Below, piece by piece: positions 27,852 to 36,120 of a stretch of 64,000 bases of DNA (position 1 is its first letter; each line of letters opens with the position of its first letter). Position numbers and translations under genes: made by a program. This DNA comes from Acetobacter ghanensis (GTDB taxonomy: Bacteria > Pseudomonadota > Alphaproteobacteria > Acetobacterales > Acetobacteraceae). Below the pieces are notes generated by a model. That model saw only the letters and a list, made by a program, of their open reading frames with translations, was not told the DNA's origin and did no database searches. The DNA lies in assembly GCF_001499675.1 (NCBI RefSeq), contig NZ_LN609302.1, positions 1,215,896 through 1,279,895 on the forward strand, written 5' to 3'.

Positions 27852-28571
27852 ATGCCGCTGCGTGGTGTTATTATCACCCGGCCCGAACCGGGATTGAGCG
27901 AGACGGCGTCTGCCGTTGCCCAGTCTGGGTGGGTGCCGGTTCGGGCCCCAGCTCTACGCATAGAGCGCTGTGCTGTAGGGCATTTGCCTAGGCACCCTGC
28001 CGCCTTGTTGTTGACCAGCGGGCAGGCTGTTGGCGCAGCGGCAGAGGCCGTCAGTTTGTCGGTGCCAGTTTTTGCCGTAGGGAACCGTACAGCCCAAAAA
28101 GCACAGGCCGCTGGTTTTACAACTGTATGGAGCGCTCGTGGTGATGCGCAGGCGTTAGCCCTGCTGGTGGCTGGGCGCTGTAAGTCGGGGCAGGGGCCGC
28201 TTCTGCTTTTTTCTGGTGCCGGTCAGGGAATGGATCTGGCGAATACCCTGCGGGCGCATGGTTTTAAAGTCGTGCGTAGGGTGGCATATCGGGCTGAGGC
28301 CGTGGCCGATTTTCCCGCAACGCTCAGGCAGGCACTACACGCCCGTCAGATTGCGGCCATTCTGTTTTTTTCTGCCCAGAGCGCGCAAAACTGGCTGGCT
28401 GGTGTGCCACGTGGAACACTGCGCGCGCAGGTACGGTCCTTGCGGGCTGTGGTTATATCCGATGCCGTAGCGCAGGCCGTCCGTGAGGCTGGCTGGCTGG
28501 GTCCTGTTGACGTTGCTACAACGCCAGATGCCCCGGCCATGCTGGAAGCTTTGGGGGCTTTTACCTCATAA
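27852..28571 (+). CDS. hemD: Uroporphyrinogen-III synthase
   Basis: 239 residues. Closes hydroxymethylbilane into uroporphyrinogen III. The family is poorly conserved; the recognisable parts are the N-terminal GVIITRPEPGLSETA, VFAVGNRTAQKAQAAGF, and FFSAQSAQNWL near residue 175. Immediately follows hemC in what looks like a two-gene operon closed by a strong terminator. Confidence 0.92.
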   Translation: MPLRGVIITRPEPGLSETASAVAQSGWVPVRAPALRIERCAVGHLPRHPAALLLTSGQAVGAAAEAVSLSVPVFAVGNRTAQKAQAAGFTTVWSARGDAQALALLVAGRCKSGQGPLLLFSGAGQGMDLANTLRAHGFKVVRRVAYRAEAVADFPATLRQALHARQIAAILFFSAQSAQNWLAGVPRGTLRAQVRSLRAVVISDAVAQAVREAGWLGPVDVATTPDAPAMLEALGAFTS

Positions 28572-28572
28572 C

Positions 28573-28608
28573 AAAAAACCCGGCGCCACAGGGGAGCCGG
28601 GTTTTTTG
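28573..28608. terminator. Bidirectional terminator between hemD and secB
   Basis: Stem AAAAAACCCGGC (28573-28584) with GCCGGGTTTTTT (28596-28607). A run of six A on the left and six T on the right serves both convergent genes. Confidence 0.93.
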
Positions 28609-28635
28609 CAAGCGGTGCCGTAGTGGCCAGTGTGC

Positions 28636-29133
28636 TTATGCGTGGCCTGCTGCTTCGGGGAATTCAGCGCGGCGGGCCTGCCACAGAGCCACAAAGTCGA
28701 TCGGCTGCAACACGATGGGGGGGAAGCCGCCGTCCCGCGTAACATCGCTGATGATGTTGCGTGCGAAGGGGAAGATCAGACGGGGGACTTCAACCAGCAG
28801 GATCGGCTCCACCAGTTCGGCGGGCGGGTTGGTCAGGGTTACAACCGCAGCATAGACCAGCTCCGTCAGGAAGACGGTGCGTCCAGCGGGGCCGTTTTCC
28901 GTTTCCGGGGCTTCCTTGGCTTCAGCCTTGATGCTCAGGGTGACCTCGTAAATCATCTGGTCATCCTGCAGGCGGTTGGCCTGCACATCAATGTTCACAC
29001 CGATCTGGGGCTGGGCACGCAGGGTGGCAAAAATTTCTGCCCCAACGGGCACTTCAAAGGAAAGATCGCGCGTGTACTGGAGGTTAATGGCCAGTGGCAG
29101 GGCGGGCGGAACGGACTGGGCAGTATCGGACAT
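28636..29133 (-). CDS. secB: Protein-export chaperone SecB
   Basis: 165 residues. Keeps secretory proteins unfolded and hands them to SecA. Typical segments: YTRDLSFEVP near the N-terminus, YEVTLSIKAEA, ELVYAAVVTL and the C-terminal FPFARNIISDVTRDGGFPP, which is the strongest family signature. Close to the divergent Tim44-like gene, a neighbourhood seen in many alphaproteobacteria. Confidence 0.97.
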   Translation of the reverse strand: MSDTAQSVPPALPLAINLQYTRDLSFEVPVGAEIFATLRAQPQIGVNIDVQANRLQDDQMIYEVTLSIKAEAKEAPETENGPAGRTVFLTELVYAAVVTLTNPPAELVEPILLVEVPRLIFPFARNIISDVTRDGGFPPIVLQPIDFVALWQARRAEFPEAAGHA

Positions 29134-29270
29134 TGATGACAGCTTCCTGCTCTCAAACGTATTGGGTTCTCTTAGGCGGTAGCATGACCCGCCGGGTTAG
29201 CCAACACTCCAATCGGGCGGAACCGGGCAGGAATGTGCGTAGGGCAGACGCTCCAGCGTAGCTTGGGTTT

Positions 29271-29789
29271 TTACGGAGAAAGGGGAAGCCAGTCCCCGTT
29301 TTCCAGACTTTGGCCACTGAGTTCGAGCAGGAACCACCAGTGCGAGACCACCAGAGTCTGACCATCCTGTGCTTCCCGCCGCATTTGCTGGCGAAAGTGC
29401 TCTGCACGTTGGCTTAGGGCATGGTCTGGCTCCGGCAGGGGAGACCACCACTGTTCAGGCAGATGCGAAAAATCGAGGTGCGGCCAGTCCTGCGCCAGAA
29501 CCGATGCAGGAGAACCTACATCGCACGAGTACATGCCCCGTTCACGCACAAGGGGTGTAATTTGCGGTGTCAGCCCCAGAGCGCGGGCTATGGGAGCCGC
29601 CGTTTGTAAGGCCCGCGTAAAAGGGGAGACCAGAATACGGCTGATTCCCTTATGGCTCAGCTCCTCTACCAAAGCATAAGCATGGTCCTGCCCGTGGGCG
29701 GAGAGCGATGGGTCCGTAACAGCAGGGTCCCGCCCGCTCAGGTTATACAGGCGGTTGAACTCACTTTCGCAATGACGCAGTATGATCAT
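29271..29789 (-). CDS. Histidine phosphatase (phosphoglycerate-mutase-like) family protein
   Basis: 172 residues from ATG 29789; a longer reading to 30236 runs through the neighbouring promoter and gene and is rejected. N-terminal LRHCESEFN holds the catalytic histidine, with Cys in place of the usual Gly of RHG. VSPFTRALQTA contains the second conserved arginine, and LVVSHWWF has the second histidine. Substrate not predictable. It lies 137 bases upstream of secB on the same strand. Confidence 0.85.
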   Translation of the reverse strand: MIILRHCESEFNRLYNLSGRDPAVTDPSLSAHGQDHAYALVEELSHKGISRILVSPFTRALQTAAPIARALGLTPQITPLVRERGMYSCDVGSPASVLAQDWPHLDFSHLPEQWWSPLPEPDHALSQRAEHFRQQMRREAQDGQTLVVSHWWFLLELSGQSLENGDWLPLSP

Positions 29790-29971
29790 GGTTGCCTGAC
29801 TGGTTTTAAAAAACAGGAATGGTCTTTTACAAGGGCGGGCGGGCTGGTATTCATTGTATCCGCAGTCCGTCGTGACTATGTGATAAAGAGAGCCCAAGGG
29901 AAAGCGGGTTTCCCTTACAATATACAAACCTGCAAAAGCTTTGTGCAGGCAGCTTGGTGGACGTTCAACAG

Positions 29972-30652
29972 ATGGATTTTTCTCTCGACCACTTTCCGGT
30001 CGATCTGGTTCTTCTGGCTTTGGTAGCCGCTTTTCTGGCTCTGCGGTTGCGGAGTGTTCTGGGTAAGCGCGTTGGTATTCAGCCCCCCACCATGCCGATG
30101 CCCCCCCGTGCGGAAGTTGCCCCGCGTGCGGTGGAAAGCAAGGTTGAACCCACAGGTCCCGCAGTTGAGTACGATGTGCCCGCTCCCGGCACCCGTGTTG
30201 GCCAGTTGCTGGCTGACATCCATCAGCAGGATGCAACCTTTAACCCGCAGCAGTTCCTGATGAGTGTGCAGACCGTGTTTACCCAGATTGTTGGTGCGTA
30301 TGCACAGGGGAACCGGGATGTGCTCAAAACCTACCTGACCCCCGCAGTTTATGCCTCGTTCGATGCCGCCATAACGGCGCGGGAAGCCGCAGGACATAAG
30401 CAGCGGACCGATATTCAGGCTCTGCGCTCACTGGCTATTGAGGATGTGCGCCTGACCCAGCTGGATGTTGGTGTGGGTGCTGCCGTGGATGTGCGTATTG
30501 TGTCCGACCAGATCAGCCTTGTGGAAGATCAGGATGGGCAGCCAGTGACTGGAACAGATGCCGTAACCGAGTTTTCCGATTTGTGGACGCTGGAACGCCT
30601 GCTGGGTGTAAGTGGCAGTGGCTGGCGCCTTGCGGCGGCACGTAGTGCGTGA
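29972..30652 (+). CDS. Tim44/TimA-like domain protein
   Basis: About 226 residues. One N-terminal membrane helix (LVLLALVAAFLALRLRSVLG), a Pro-rich linker and a C-terminal Tim44-like domain (FLMSVQTVFTQIVGAYAQGNRDVLKTYLTP, split here by family motif, and the ending WTLERLLG). In mitochondria Tim44 tethers the import motor; the bacterial version probably works at the inner membrane but its partner is unknown. ATG 29972 is preferred; GTG 29957 and TTG 29954 are in frame upstream. Its stop overlaps the next start (GTGA). Confidence 0.85.
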   Translation: MDFSLDHFPVDLVLLALVAAFLALRLRSVLGKRVGIQPPTMPMPPRAEVAPRAVESKVEPTGPAVEYDVPAPGTRVGQLLADIHQQDATFNPQQFLMSVQTVFTQIVGAYAQGNRDVLKTYLTPAVYASFDAAITAREAAGHKQRTDIQALRSLAIEDVRLTQLDVGVGAAVDVRIVSDQISLVEDQDGQPVTGTDAVTEFSDLWTLERLLGVSGSGWRLAAARSA

Positions 30653-31503
30653 GTGCGGACACACTGGCTGCGGGTTCCGCAACGCCTCCCGTAAGGGCAA
30701 AACGCTATAAGGTTGGTCGTCAGGATATAGTTCTGGGCGACTGCCTGCGGGCTCTGCGGCGTATGCAGGCCGAGACCGTGGATGTTATTGTGACATCCCC
30801 CCCCTACAATATTGGCCTGTCCTACCGAAGTTACCCAGACCGGCGGGAAGAAAACGACTATCTGGATTGGATGGTACAGGTCGCGACCGAGTTGCAACGG
30901 GTGCTCAAGCCCGATGGGTCGTTCTTTTTGAACATTTCCGGCTCATCCGCACAGCCGTGGCTACCGTTTGAACTGGTCGTGCGGCTGCGGGACCTGTTTG
31001 TGCTGCAAAACCATATTTCATGGGTCAAGTCGATCTCTGTCGGGGAAGACAGTTTTGGCCACTTCAAACCCATGAACAGCCAGCGGTTTTTGCACAGAGG
31101 TCATGAACATCTTTTTCATTTTACGCTCAATGGAGATGTTCTGCTGGACCGGCTGAGTGCTGGTGTGCCGTACAAGGATAAAACCAACATTGCCCGTCGT
31201 GGCCACCGGCAGGACCGCCGTTGCCGGGGGGATGCGTGGTTTATTCCCTACGAGACGGTACGTGGACGGTCGGAAAAATTTGACCATCCGGGTACGTTCC
31301 CCATAGCCCTGCCCGAACAGTGCATTCTCCTCCACGGCAGGCAGAAGGCCAAAGTGCTTGACCCGTTTATGGGAACGGGGACCACCCTGCTGGCGGCCCA
31401 GCGCCTTGGGTGCAGTGGGGTAGGGATGGAAATAGATGCCGAATATGTGGCCATAGCCCGTACACGGCTGATGCAGGATTTGGTGAATAGTCCGCTCGCC
31501 TGA
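30649..31503 (+). CDS. Orphan site-specific DNA methyltransferase (beta class)
   Basis: 284 residues, GTG start overlapping the previous stop. The catalytic motif TSPPYNIG (residues 49-56) precedes the SAM-binding motif DPFMGTGTT (238-246), the order of beta-class amino-methyltransferases. SPPY is common in N4-cytosine enzymes but also occurs in N6-adenine ones, so the base is uncertain. No restriction gene lies nearby. Translational overlap with the Tim44-like gene suggests a core, possibly regulatory, role rather than defence. Recognition sequence unknown. Confidence 0.88.
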   Translation: MSADTLAAGSATPPVRAKRYKVGRQDIVLGDCLRALRRMQAETVDVIVTSPPYNIGLSYRSYPDRREENDYLDWMVQVATELQRVLKPDGSFFLNISGSSAQPWLPFELVVRLRDLFVLQNHISWVKSISVGEDSFGHFKPMNSQRFLHRGHEHLFHFTLNGDVLLDRLSAGVPYKDKTNIARRGHRQDRRCRGDAWFIPYETVRGRSEKFDHPGTFPIALPEQCILLHGRQKAKVLDPFMGTGTTLLAAQRLGCSGVGMEIDAEYVAIARTRLMQDLVNSPLA

Positions 31504-31547
31504 TCGGTTTTCTCTATTATTACGATAAAAATAATCGCTTTGACATT

Positions 31548-31561
31548 TTGATGTGCATCAA
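31548..31561 (+). promoter_or_regulatory. FNR/Anr-type box upstream of the cytochrome c peroxidase
   Basis: TTGATGTGCATCAA is an exact match to the consensus TTGAT-N4-ATCAA. It is centred about 71 bases before the TTG start, and a TATAAG element at 31591-31596 could be the -10 box. This predicts activation under low oxygen. Confidence 0.85.
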
Positions 31562-31625
31562 ACACAACAAGCTCAAGAATGAATAAAACGTATAAGAGAA
31601 AGAAATAGAACCGGGGGATCGGAGT

Positions 31626-33044
31626 TTGAAACGTATATTAGTATCTTTGGCCGGGCTGGGTATACTGGCTTACGGCGGTACTGTTGCTTTTTTGCAGCAT
31701 TATGATCATGTAACGGAAACCGTACTGGTCGCAAATTCACCAACGCATAAAGACCCCGTTGCTCTGGCTGCATTTAACGCCATTAACGAAGCACGGTGTG
31801 ATTACTGCCACGCAACTGGCCGCGATCTGCCATTTTACTTCCGTCTTCCGGTAGCAAATACCATTATGACCAAGGACCGGAACCAGGGTCTGCGTCACTT
31901 CCGTATTGAGCCAGTGCTGCACGCTTTTGAGCATGGCACTCCGCCAACAGAGGAAGAACTGTCGCGCATTGAGGAAGTCATTGTGCAGAACCGGATGCCG
32001 CCTGCGCAGTACCTGCTGCTGCACTGGCATGCGCATCTGTCCAATGCCGAGCGGCAGGCTATTCTGACATGGGTGCAGGAAACCCGGCGGAAGTATTATG
32101 CCAATACGGGCGCAGCCGAGGCCTTTGCGGCAGAACCCGTGCGCCCGGTGCCTGAAAGCGTGCCAGTTGACCCAATAAAAGTTGCGTTGGGCCGCAAGCT
32201 GTTCTTCGACAAAAAACTGTCGGGTGATAACACGCTGAACTGCGCAAGCTGCCATGGGCTGGACAAAGGGGGCGTGGATAATCTGGTTACGGCAACCGGT
32301 ATTGGTGGCCAAAAAGGCCCGATTAACGTGCCAACCGTGTACGACGCCTACTTTAAGGTCGCTCAATTCTGGAATGCCCGTGCGCCTGATCTGGTCGCGC
32401 AGGCTGCTGGTCCGGTTATGAACCCGGTGGAAATGGGGTCGCACGACTGGGCTGAAGTGGCCGGAAAACTGGAGACCGATCCAGATTATGCAGGCATGTT
32501 CAAGGCCGCTTTCGGGCCGGATGTGCAGGTTGGCCAGCAGACCATTACGGAAGCCATTGCCGAGTTTGAAAAAACTCTGATTACGCCAGACAGCCCGTTT
32601 GATGAGTATCTGAAGGGCAAGCAGGACGCGATCAGCGCGCAGGCCAAACGTGGATACGAGCGGTTCAAGGCCATTGGTTGCTCGGGTTGCCATAGCGGTA
32701 TTGGTGTTGGTGGCGGCGGTTATGAAGTCATGGGGCTGGAGTCCGATTACTTCAAGGACCGTGGTGGCAAGGAAACGGATGCGGATGAAGGCATTTACGC
32801 GATTAGCCACAATGCAGCAGACCGTAACCGCTTTGTGGTGCCCACCCTGCGCAACATTGCCCTGTCGGCACCATACTTCCATGATGGCAGCGTAAAAACG
32901 CTGGATGAAGCCGTCCGCAAAATGGCGCACTACCAGACGCCGGACAGCAACCCGTCTGATCAGGATGTGGCGGACATTGTTGCTTTCCTTCAGACTTTGA
33001 CCGGCAAGTATGACGGCCATTATCTGACGGACATCAAACAGTAA
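31626..33044 (+). CDS. ccp: Triheme cytochrome c peroxidase, YhjA-like
   Basis: 472 residues with an N-terminal membrane anchor or signal (residues about 3-24). Three haem c motifs: CDYCH (58-62), CASCH (206-210) and CSGCH (352-356). The last two belong to the classical MauG/CcpA di-haem module; the first is in an extra N-terminal domain, as in E. coli YhjA, which takes electrons from quinol. It reduces hydrogen peroxide in the periplasm. PTVYDAYFKVAQFWNARA and VPTLRNIALSAPYFHDGS are family segments. TTG start with a GGGGGA stretch upstream. An FNR-type box fits peroxide respiration at low oxygen. Confidence 0.93.
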   Translation: MKRILVSLAGLGILAYGGTVAFLQHYDHVTETVLVANSPTHKDPVALAAFNAINEARCDYCHATGRDLPFYFRLPVANTIMTKDRNQGLRHFRIEPVLHAFEHGTPPTEEELSRIEEVIVQNRMPPAQYLLLHWHAHLSNAERQAILTWVQETRRKYYANTGAAEAFAAEPVRPVPESVPVDPIKVALGRKLFFDKKLSGDNTLNCASCHGLDKGGVDNLVTATGIGGQKGPINVPTVYDAYFKVAQFWNARAPDLVAQAAGPVMNPVEMGSHDWAEVAGKLETDPDYAGMFKAAFGPDVQVGQQTITEAIAEFEKTLITPDSPFDEYLKGKQDAISAQAKRGYERFKAIGCSGCHSGIGVGGGGYEVMGLESDYFKDRGGKETDADEGIYAISHNAADRNRFVVPTLRNIALSAPYFHDGSVKTLDEAVRKMAHYQTPDSNPSDQDVADIVAFLQTLTGKYDGHYLTDIKQ

Positions 33045-33061
33045 AAATAAGGTCATGCGGG

Positions 33062-33092
33062 GCGGGCATCTGCGCAGGTGCCCGCTTTCCTG
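33062..33092 (+). terminator. Hairpin after the peroxidase gene
   Basis: Stem GCGGGCATC/GGTGCCCGC (33062-33070, 33077-33085), one wobble pair, six-base loop, then TTTCCT. Located 18 bases after the stop. Confidence 0.65.
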
Positions 33093-33204
33093 CTTGAATA
33101 ACGGCTCGCTCACAGGTGATAAAGCCTGCTAGGCGGGCCGTTTGTATTTGCGGCTGACCTTGCTTGGGCCAGATTGGCAGGAATAAAGAAACGGTAGGTA
33201 CAGG

Positions 33205-33832
33205 GTGGTCAAAAGGCGGCGTCAGTTACAGGAGGCGGAAAAGCAGCTCTGGGCGCTGGTCGTGCGCGATGTTGCGCCGCTGACAAGCGCCAGTCTTGTC
33301 CCCCCTACCGCAGATACGTCTTTTACCGTGGATGTGCCTGCACAGCGCGAGAACATTGCGCCGGTCGCACCCCAAAATTACAAAAAAAAGCAAATCTGTT
33401 GGGGTGCGGAACAGCAGCCTGCTTTGGGCAGAGCGCCCGCAAACGCCTGTTCCTGCTCCTGTTACCTTACGGCGCGGTCCTCCCATTGCGGAAAAAATTG
33501 GCCAGCGCCAACCTGGTGTGGATGACTATAGCTGGCGGCGTTTTCATCAGGGGGACATGCGCGTGGAAAAGCGTCTGGACCTGCATGGCATGGTGGCGCA
33601 GGAAGCCTTTGTTCGTCTTATGGAGTTTATGGACGTTGCCGCCCACCGCGGTTTGCGCTGTGTGGAAATTATTACAGGGCTGGGTACAGGGCAGGAAGGC
33701 GGCATTTTACGGCGCGAATTGCCGCATTGGCTGGAAAGGCCGGAAATGCGCTCCCGTATTCTGGGGCTTGCTTACCCGCATGTGGGTAACAAGGGGTCTG
33801 TTCGGGTTTTACTGCGCAGGCGTAAGCGGTAA
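33205..33832 (+). pseudogene. Smr-domain (MutS2-type) protein, apparent frameshift in an A run
   Basis: The N-terminal frame from GTG 33205 reads MVKRRRQLQEAEKQLWALVV, the usual beginning of alphaproteobacterial Smr proteins, and leaves frame at the run of eight A (33382-33389). The second frame carries the Smr domain: LDLHGMVAQEAF, VEIITGLGTGQEGGILRRELP and YPHVGNKGSVRVLLRRRK. With seven A the protein would be 208 residues. Smr domains are nicking or RNA-cleaving nucleases with an LDxH and a TGxG motif; both are present. Likely a sequencing error. The 3' end overlaps the opposite gene by 24 bases. Confidence 0.88.
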
Positions 33833-34966
33833 AGGCGGCGCACTTTTCCAGCGTGGCAGGTTAAGCGCAAGCCAACGGCGTAATGCCAAGTTTACATTCA
33901 CGTCGGGCATAGTCATGCCGTAATAGGCAATACATTTGGCGCCGGACACAAGGGTCTGCCCATTGGCGAGCGCAATCTGTTGTAAATCTAGTTTGCTGGC
34001 GCAGGTATCCGCCGCATGACGCCAGCGTGCGACTTTGGCAGGCGGGGTGAGTAAAGGCAGGACCAGAGCGGCTTTCAGGCTGGCGGCAGAGGCAATGGCC
34101 TGCCATGCAAGTGGCAGAAACGCAGGGGTAGATGTTCTGCGTTCACGCAGCAATATGGTGGGGAACGTTGGTGGTAGCGTTATCTCTGGCTGCGTAACGG
34201 GCTGGGTTGTGGCGCTATTGAGGAAGAGCGGGGTAAACCCTTTGCTGTCCAGCAGGGTTAGCCGCTCCTTGAGTGCTGCATCAACCGGGAGTTGGATTGC
34301 ATCCACCAGTCCGCCGGTTAGGGCTGCTATGGCGGAATCGGGCGTGGCATAACCGCTTATGGGCCACGGCCGCAGGGCAAGCAGGTCAAAGGCCAGAAGG
34401 GTAGGGAGCTCTGGCCCGGTGGGGGTGGAGACCGCCACGCGGGTCGTTTTGTTACCCAGAATGGTGCCAAGTGAGCGGTGGAGGCTGACATGCCCAACAA
34501 CAACACTGGGTTGGCAGATTGTCAGCACAGGCAACCAGCGTTGGTACGCATAGTGCACTCGGCTGTCCCCCGTCATGGACGCCATAAGTGCTGTGCCGGG
34601 CACCAGCAATGTGCTGGAGGCGCTGCTTAGTTGCTCCTGCGCATCAAACAGATTGGCGCCGGTAACGCCGTCCCACCCAGTGGTGAAGGACAGATCAAAC
34701 GGAGTTTGTCCCAGCTCTTCCGCCATATCGGGCGCTAGACGGCTGGCCCATATGCCGCAGGGCGTTTCCGCGCTGCCAGCCACGATCAGCTTGGTTGTCT
34801 GGTCGGAAGTCGGGGTTGCCAGCGGGCCGACCAGTATATCCTCAGCCGCGTGGGCCGTGGCTGCTGCGGTCAGACAACCAGCCGCACCGCCCAGAAAAAG
34901 GCGGCGGGACAGGGCGAGGCCTTGGTGTTTACGTGTCACAGCGGGTGTGTGGATGAAAGTAGACAA
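33809..34966 (-). CDS. Tat-exported periplasmic protein, possibly binding-protein-like
   Basis: 385 residues from TTG 34966; GTG 34936 is an alternative start. It has a twin-arginine signal (SRRLFLGGAAGCLTAAATAHA). The body reads like a two-lobe periplasmic binding protein of the TctC/Bug sort: KLIVAGSAETPCGIWASRLA near the mature N-terminus and a segment TRVAVSTPTGPELPTLLAFD. I cannot name a ligand and no transporter is nearby. It could instead be a family specific to acetic acid bacteria. Ends convergently with the Smr gene. Confidence 0.6.
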   Translation of the reverse strand: MSTFIHTPAVTRKHQGLALSRRLFLGGAAGCLTAAATAHAAEDILVGPLATPTSDQTTKLIVAGSAETPCGIWASRLAPDMAEELGQTPFDLSFTTGWDGVTGANLFDAQEQLSSASSTLLVPGTALMASMTGDSRVHYAYQRWLPVLTICQPSVVVGHVSLHRSLGTILGNKTTRVAVSTPTGPELPTLLAFDLLALRPWPISGYATPDSAIAALTGGLVDAIQLPVDAALKERLTLLDSKGFTPLFLNSATTQPVTQPEITLPPTFPTILLRERRTSTPAFLPLAWQAIASAASLKAALVLPLLTPPAKVARWRHAADTCASKLDLQQIALANGQTLVSGAKCIAYYGMTMPDVNVNLALRRWLALNLPRWKSAPPLPLTPAQ

Positions 34967-35040
34967 ACACCAAGAGCCTTCATTCTGATTATGACCGTTA
35001 TATACTATGCGAAATTAACGGCGGAAACACGGCTGTTTTA

Positions 35041-35955
35041 TTACGGCCATTTCACTTCGGGGGGCATACTCATCAGAATGGCTTCCGTATTGCCACCTGT
35101 CTTGAGCCCAAAAAGCGTGCCCCGGTCATGCAGGAGGTTGAACTCCACGTAACGGCCCCGGCGTACAAGCTGGGCATCCCGTTGTTCGGGCGTCCATTTT
35201 TCCATCATGCGGCCACGGATGATGCGTGGATAGGCATCCAGAAAAGCCAGCCCCACATCCTTGGTAAAGGCAAAGTCCTCATCCACGTTGCCACTGTCCA
35301 GCCGGTCATAAAAAATACCGCCAAGCCCGCGTGGTTCGTTCCGGTGCGGGAGGTAGAAGTATTTGTCACACCATGCCTTGAAGCGGGGATAATACTCCGG
35401 GTCATGCGCGTTGCAGGCCTGTGCGAACGCGGCGTGGAAGCTGGCGGCATCATCCTGCGCTTCGGCACTCTCTGGGAACATGGGCGTAATATCGCCGCCG
35501 CCGCCAAACCAGCCTTGCGTTGTAATGATCATACGGGTGTTAAAGTGGGCCGCAGGAACCAGCGGGTTGCACATGTGCGCAACAAGACTGATGCCGGTTG
35601 CAAAAAAGTGCGGATTTTCCGATGCACCGGGGATAGACGCAGCAAAGTCCGGTGAAAAAGTGCCTTCCACGGTGGAGACATTCACGCCCACTTTTTCAAA
35701 AACCCGGCCGCGCATCAGGCTCATAATACCGCCGCCGCCGGGGGTTCCGTCCTCGTTTTGGCGGGTCCAGCTTTTACGTTCAAAGTGGCCGGGCTCTTCA
35801 TGGCCCGCCAGAACCGGGCTGTTTTGCGCGGCGGCATCGGTCTCAATGGCTTCAAATGCAGCGCAGATCTGGTCGCGCAGATTTTCAAACCATGCGCGGG
35901 CCGCTTCCTTGAGTTTGTCGTGCGAGGGGACAGAGGCGGGCTTGGTCGGCGTCAT
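35041..35955 (-). CDS. hemF: Oxygen-dependent coproporphyrinogen-III oxidase
   Basis: 304 residues from ATG 35955 with GGAAAGAG upstream; in-frame ATGs at 35973 and 36015 would add up to 20 residues. Converts coproporphyrinogen III to protoporphyrinogen IX using oxygen. Conserved: [55 protein letters not shown], and the C-terminal [16 protein letters not shown]. Full length (E. coli 299). Divergent from the cytochrome b gene. Confidence 0.97.
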   Translation of the reverse strand: MTPTKPASVPSHDKLKEAARAWFENLRDQICAAFEAIETDAAAQNSPVLAGHEEPGHFERKSWTRQNEDGTPGGGGIMSLMRGRVFEKVGVNVSTVEGTFSPDFAASIPGASENPHFFATGISLVAHMCNPLVPAAHFNTRMIITTQGWFGGGGDITPMFPESAEAQDDAASFHAAFAQACNAHDPEYYPRFKAWCDKYFYLPHRNEPRGLGGIFYDRLDSGNVDEDFAFTKDVGLAFLDAYPRIIRGRMMEKWTPEQRDAQLVRRGRYVEFNLLHDRGTLFGLKTGGNTEAILMSMPPEVKWP

Positions 35956-36120
35956 GTATAAAGCTCTTTCCATACAGGTCTGCTGCCCGGCAAGCAGAGA
36001 ATCGGCTTTGGGCATTTTTTCAAGGGGTGCGCCTTAGGGGCGGTCATTGCAAGATCACCCGGTTCATCGTTAAACGGGAGCATTGTTCGTCTGCGTTGGC
36101 GGGGATGGGGGAGGAGCACT

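Noticed and set aside
29790..30236. N-terminal extension of the histidine phosphatase frame
   Set aside because: It runs through the divergent promoter and into the Tim44-like gene; the family start LRHCES lies at 29789.
31737..33113. 458-codon minus-strand frame opposite the peroxidase gene
   Set aside because: Antisense to three intact CxxCH motifs; no recognisable domain.
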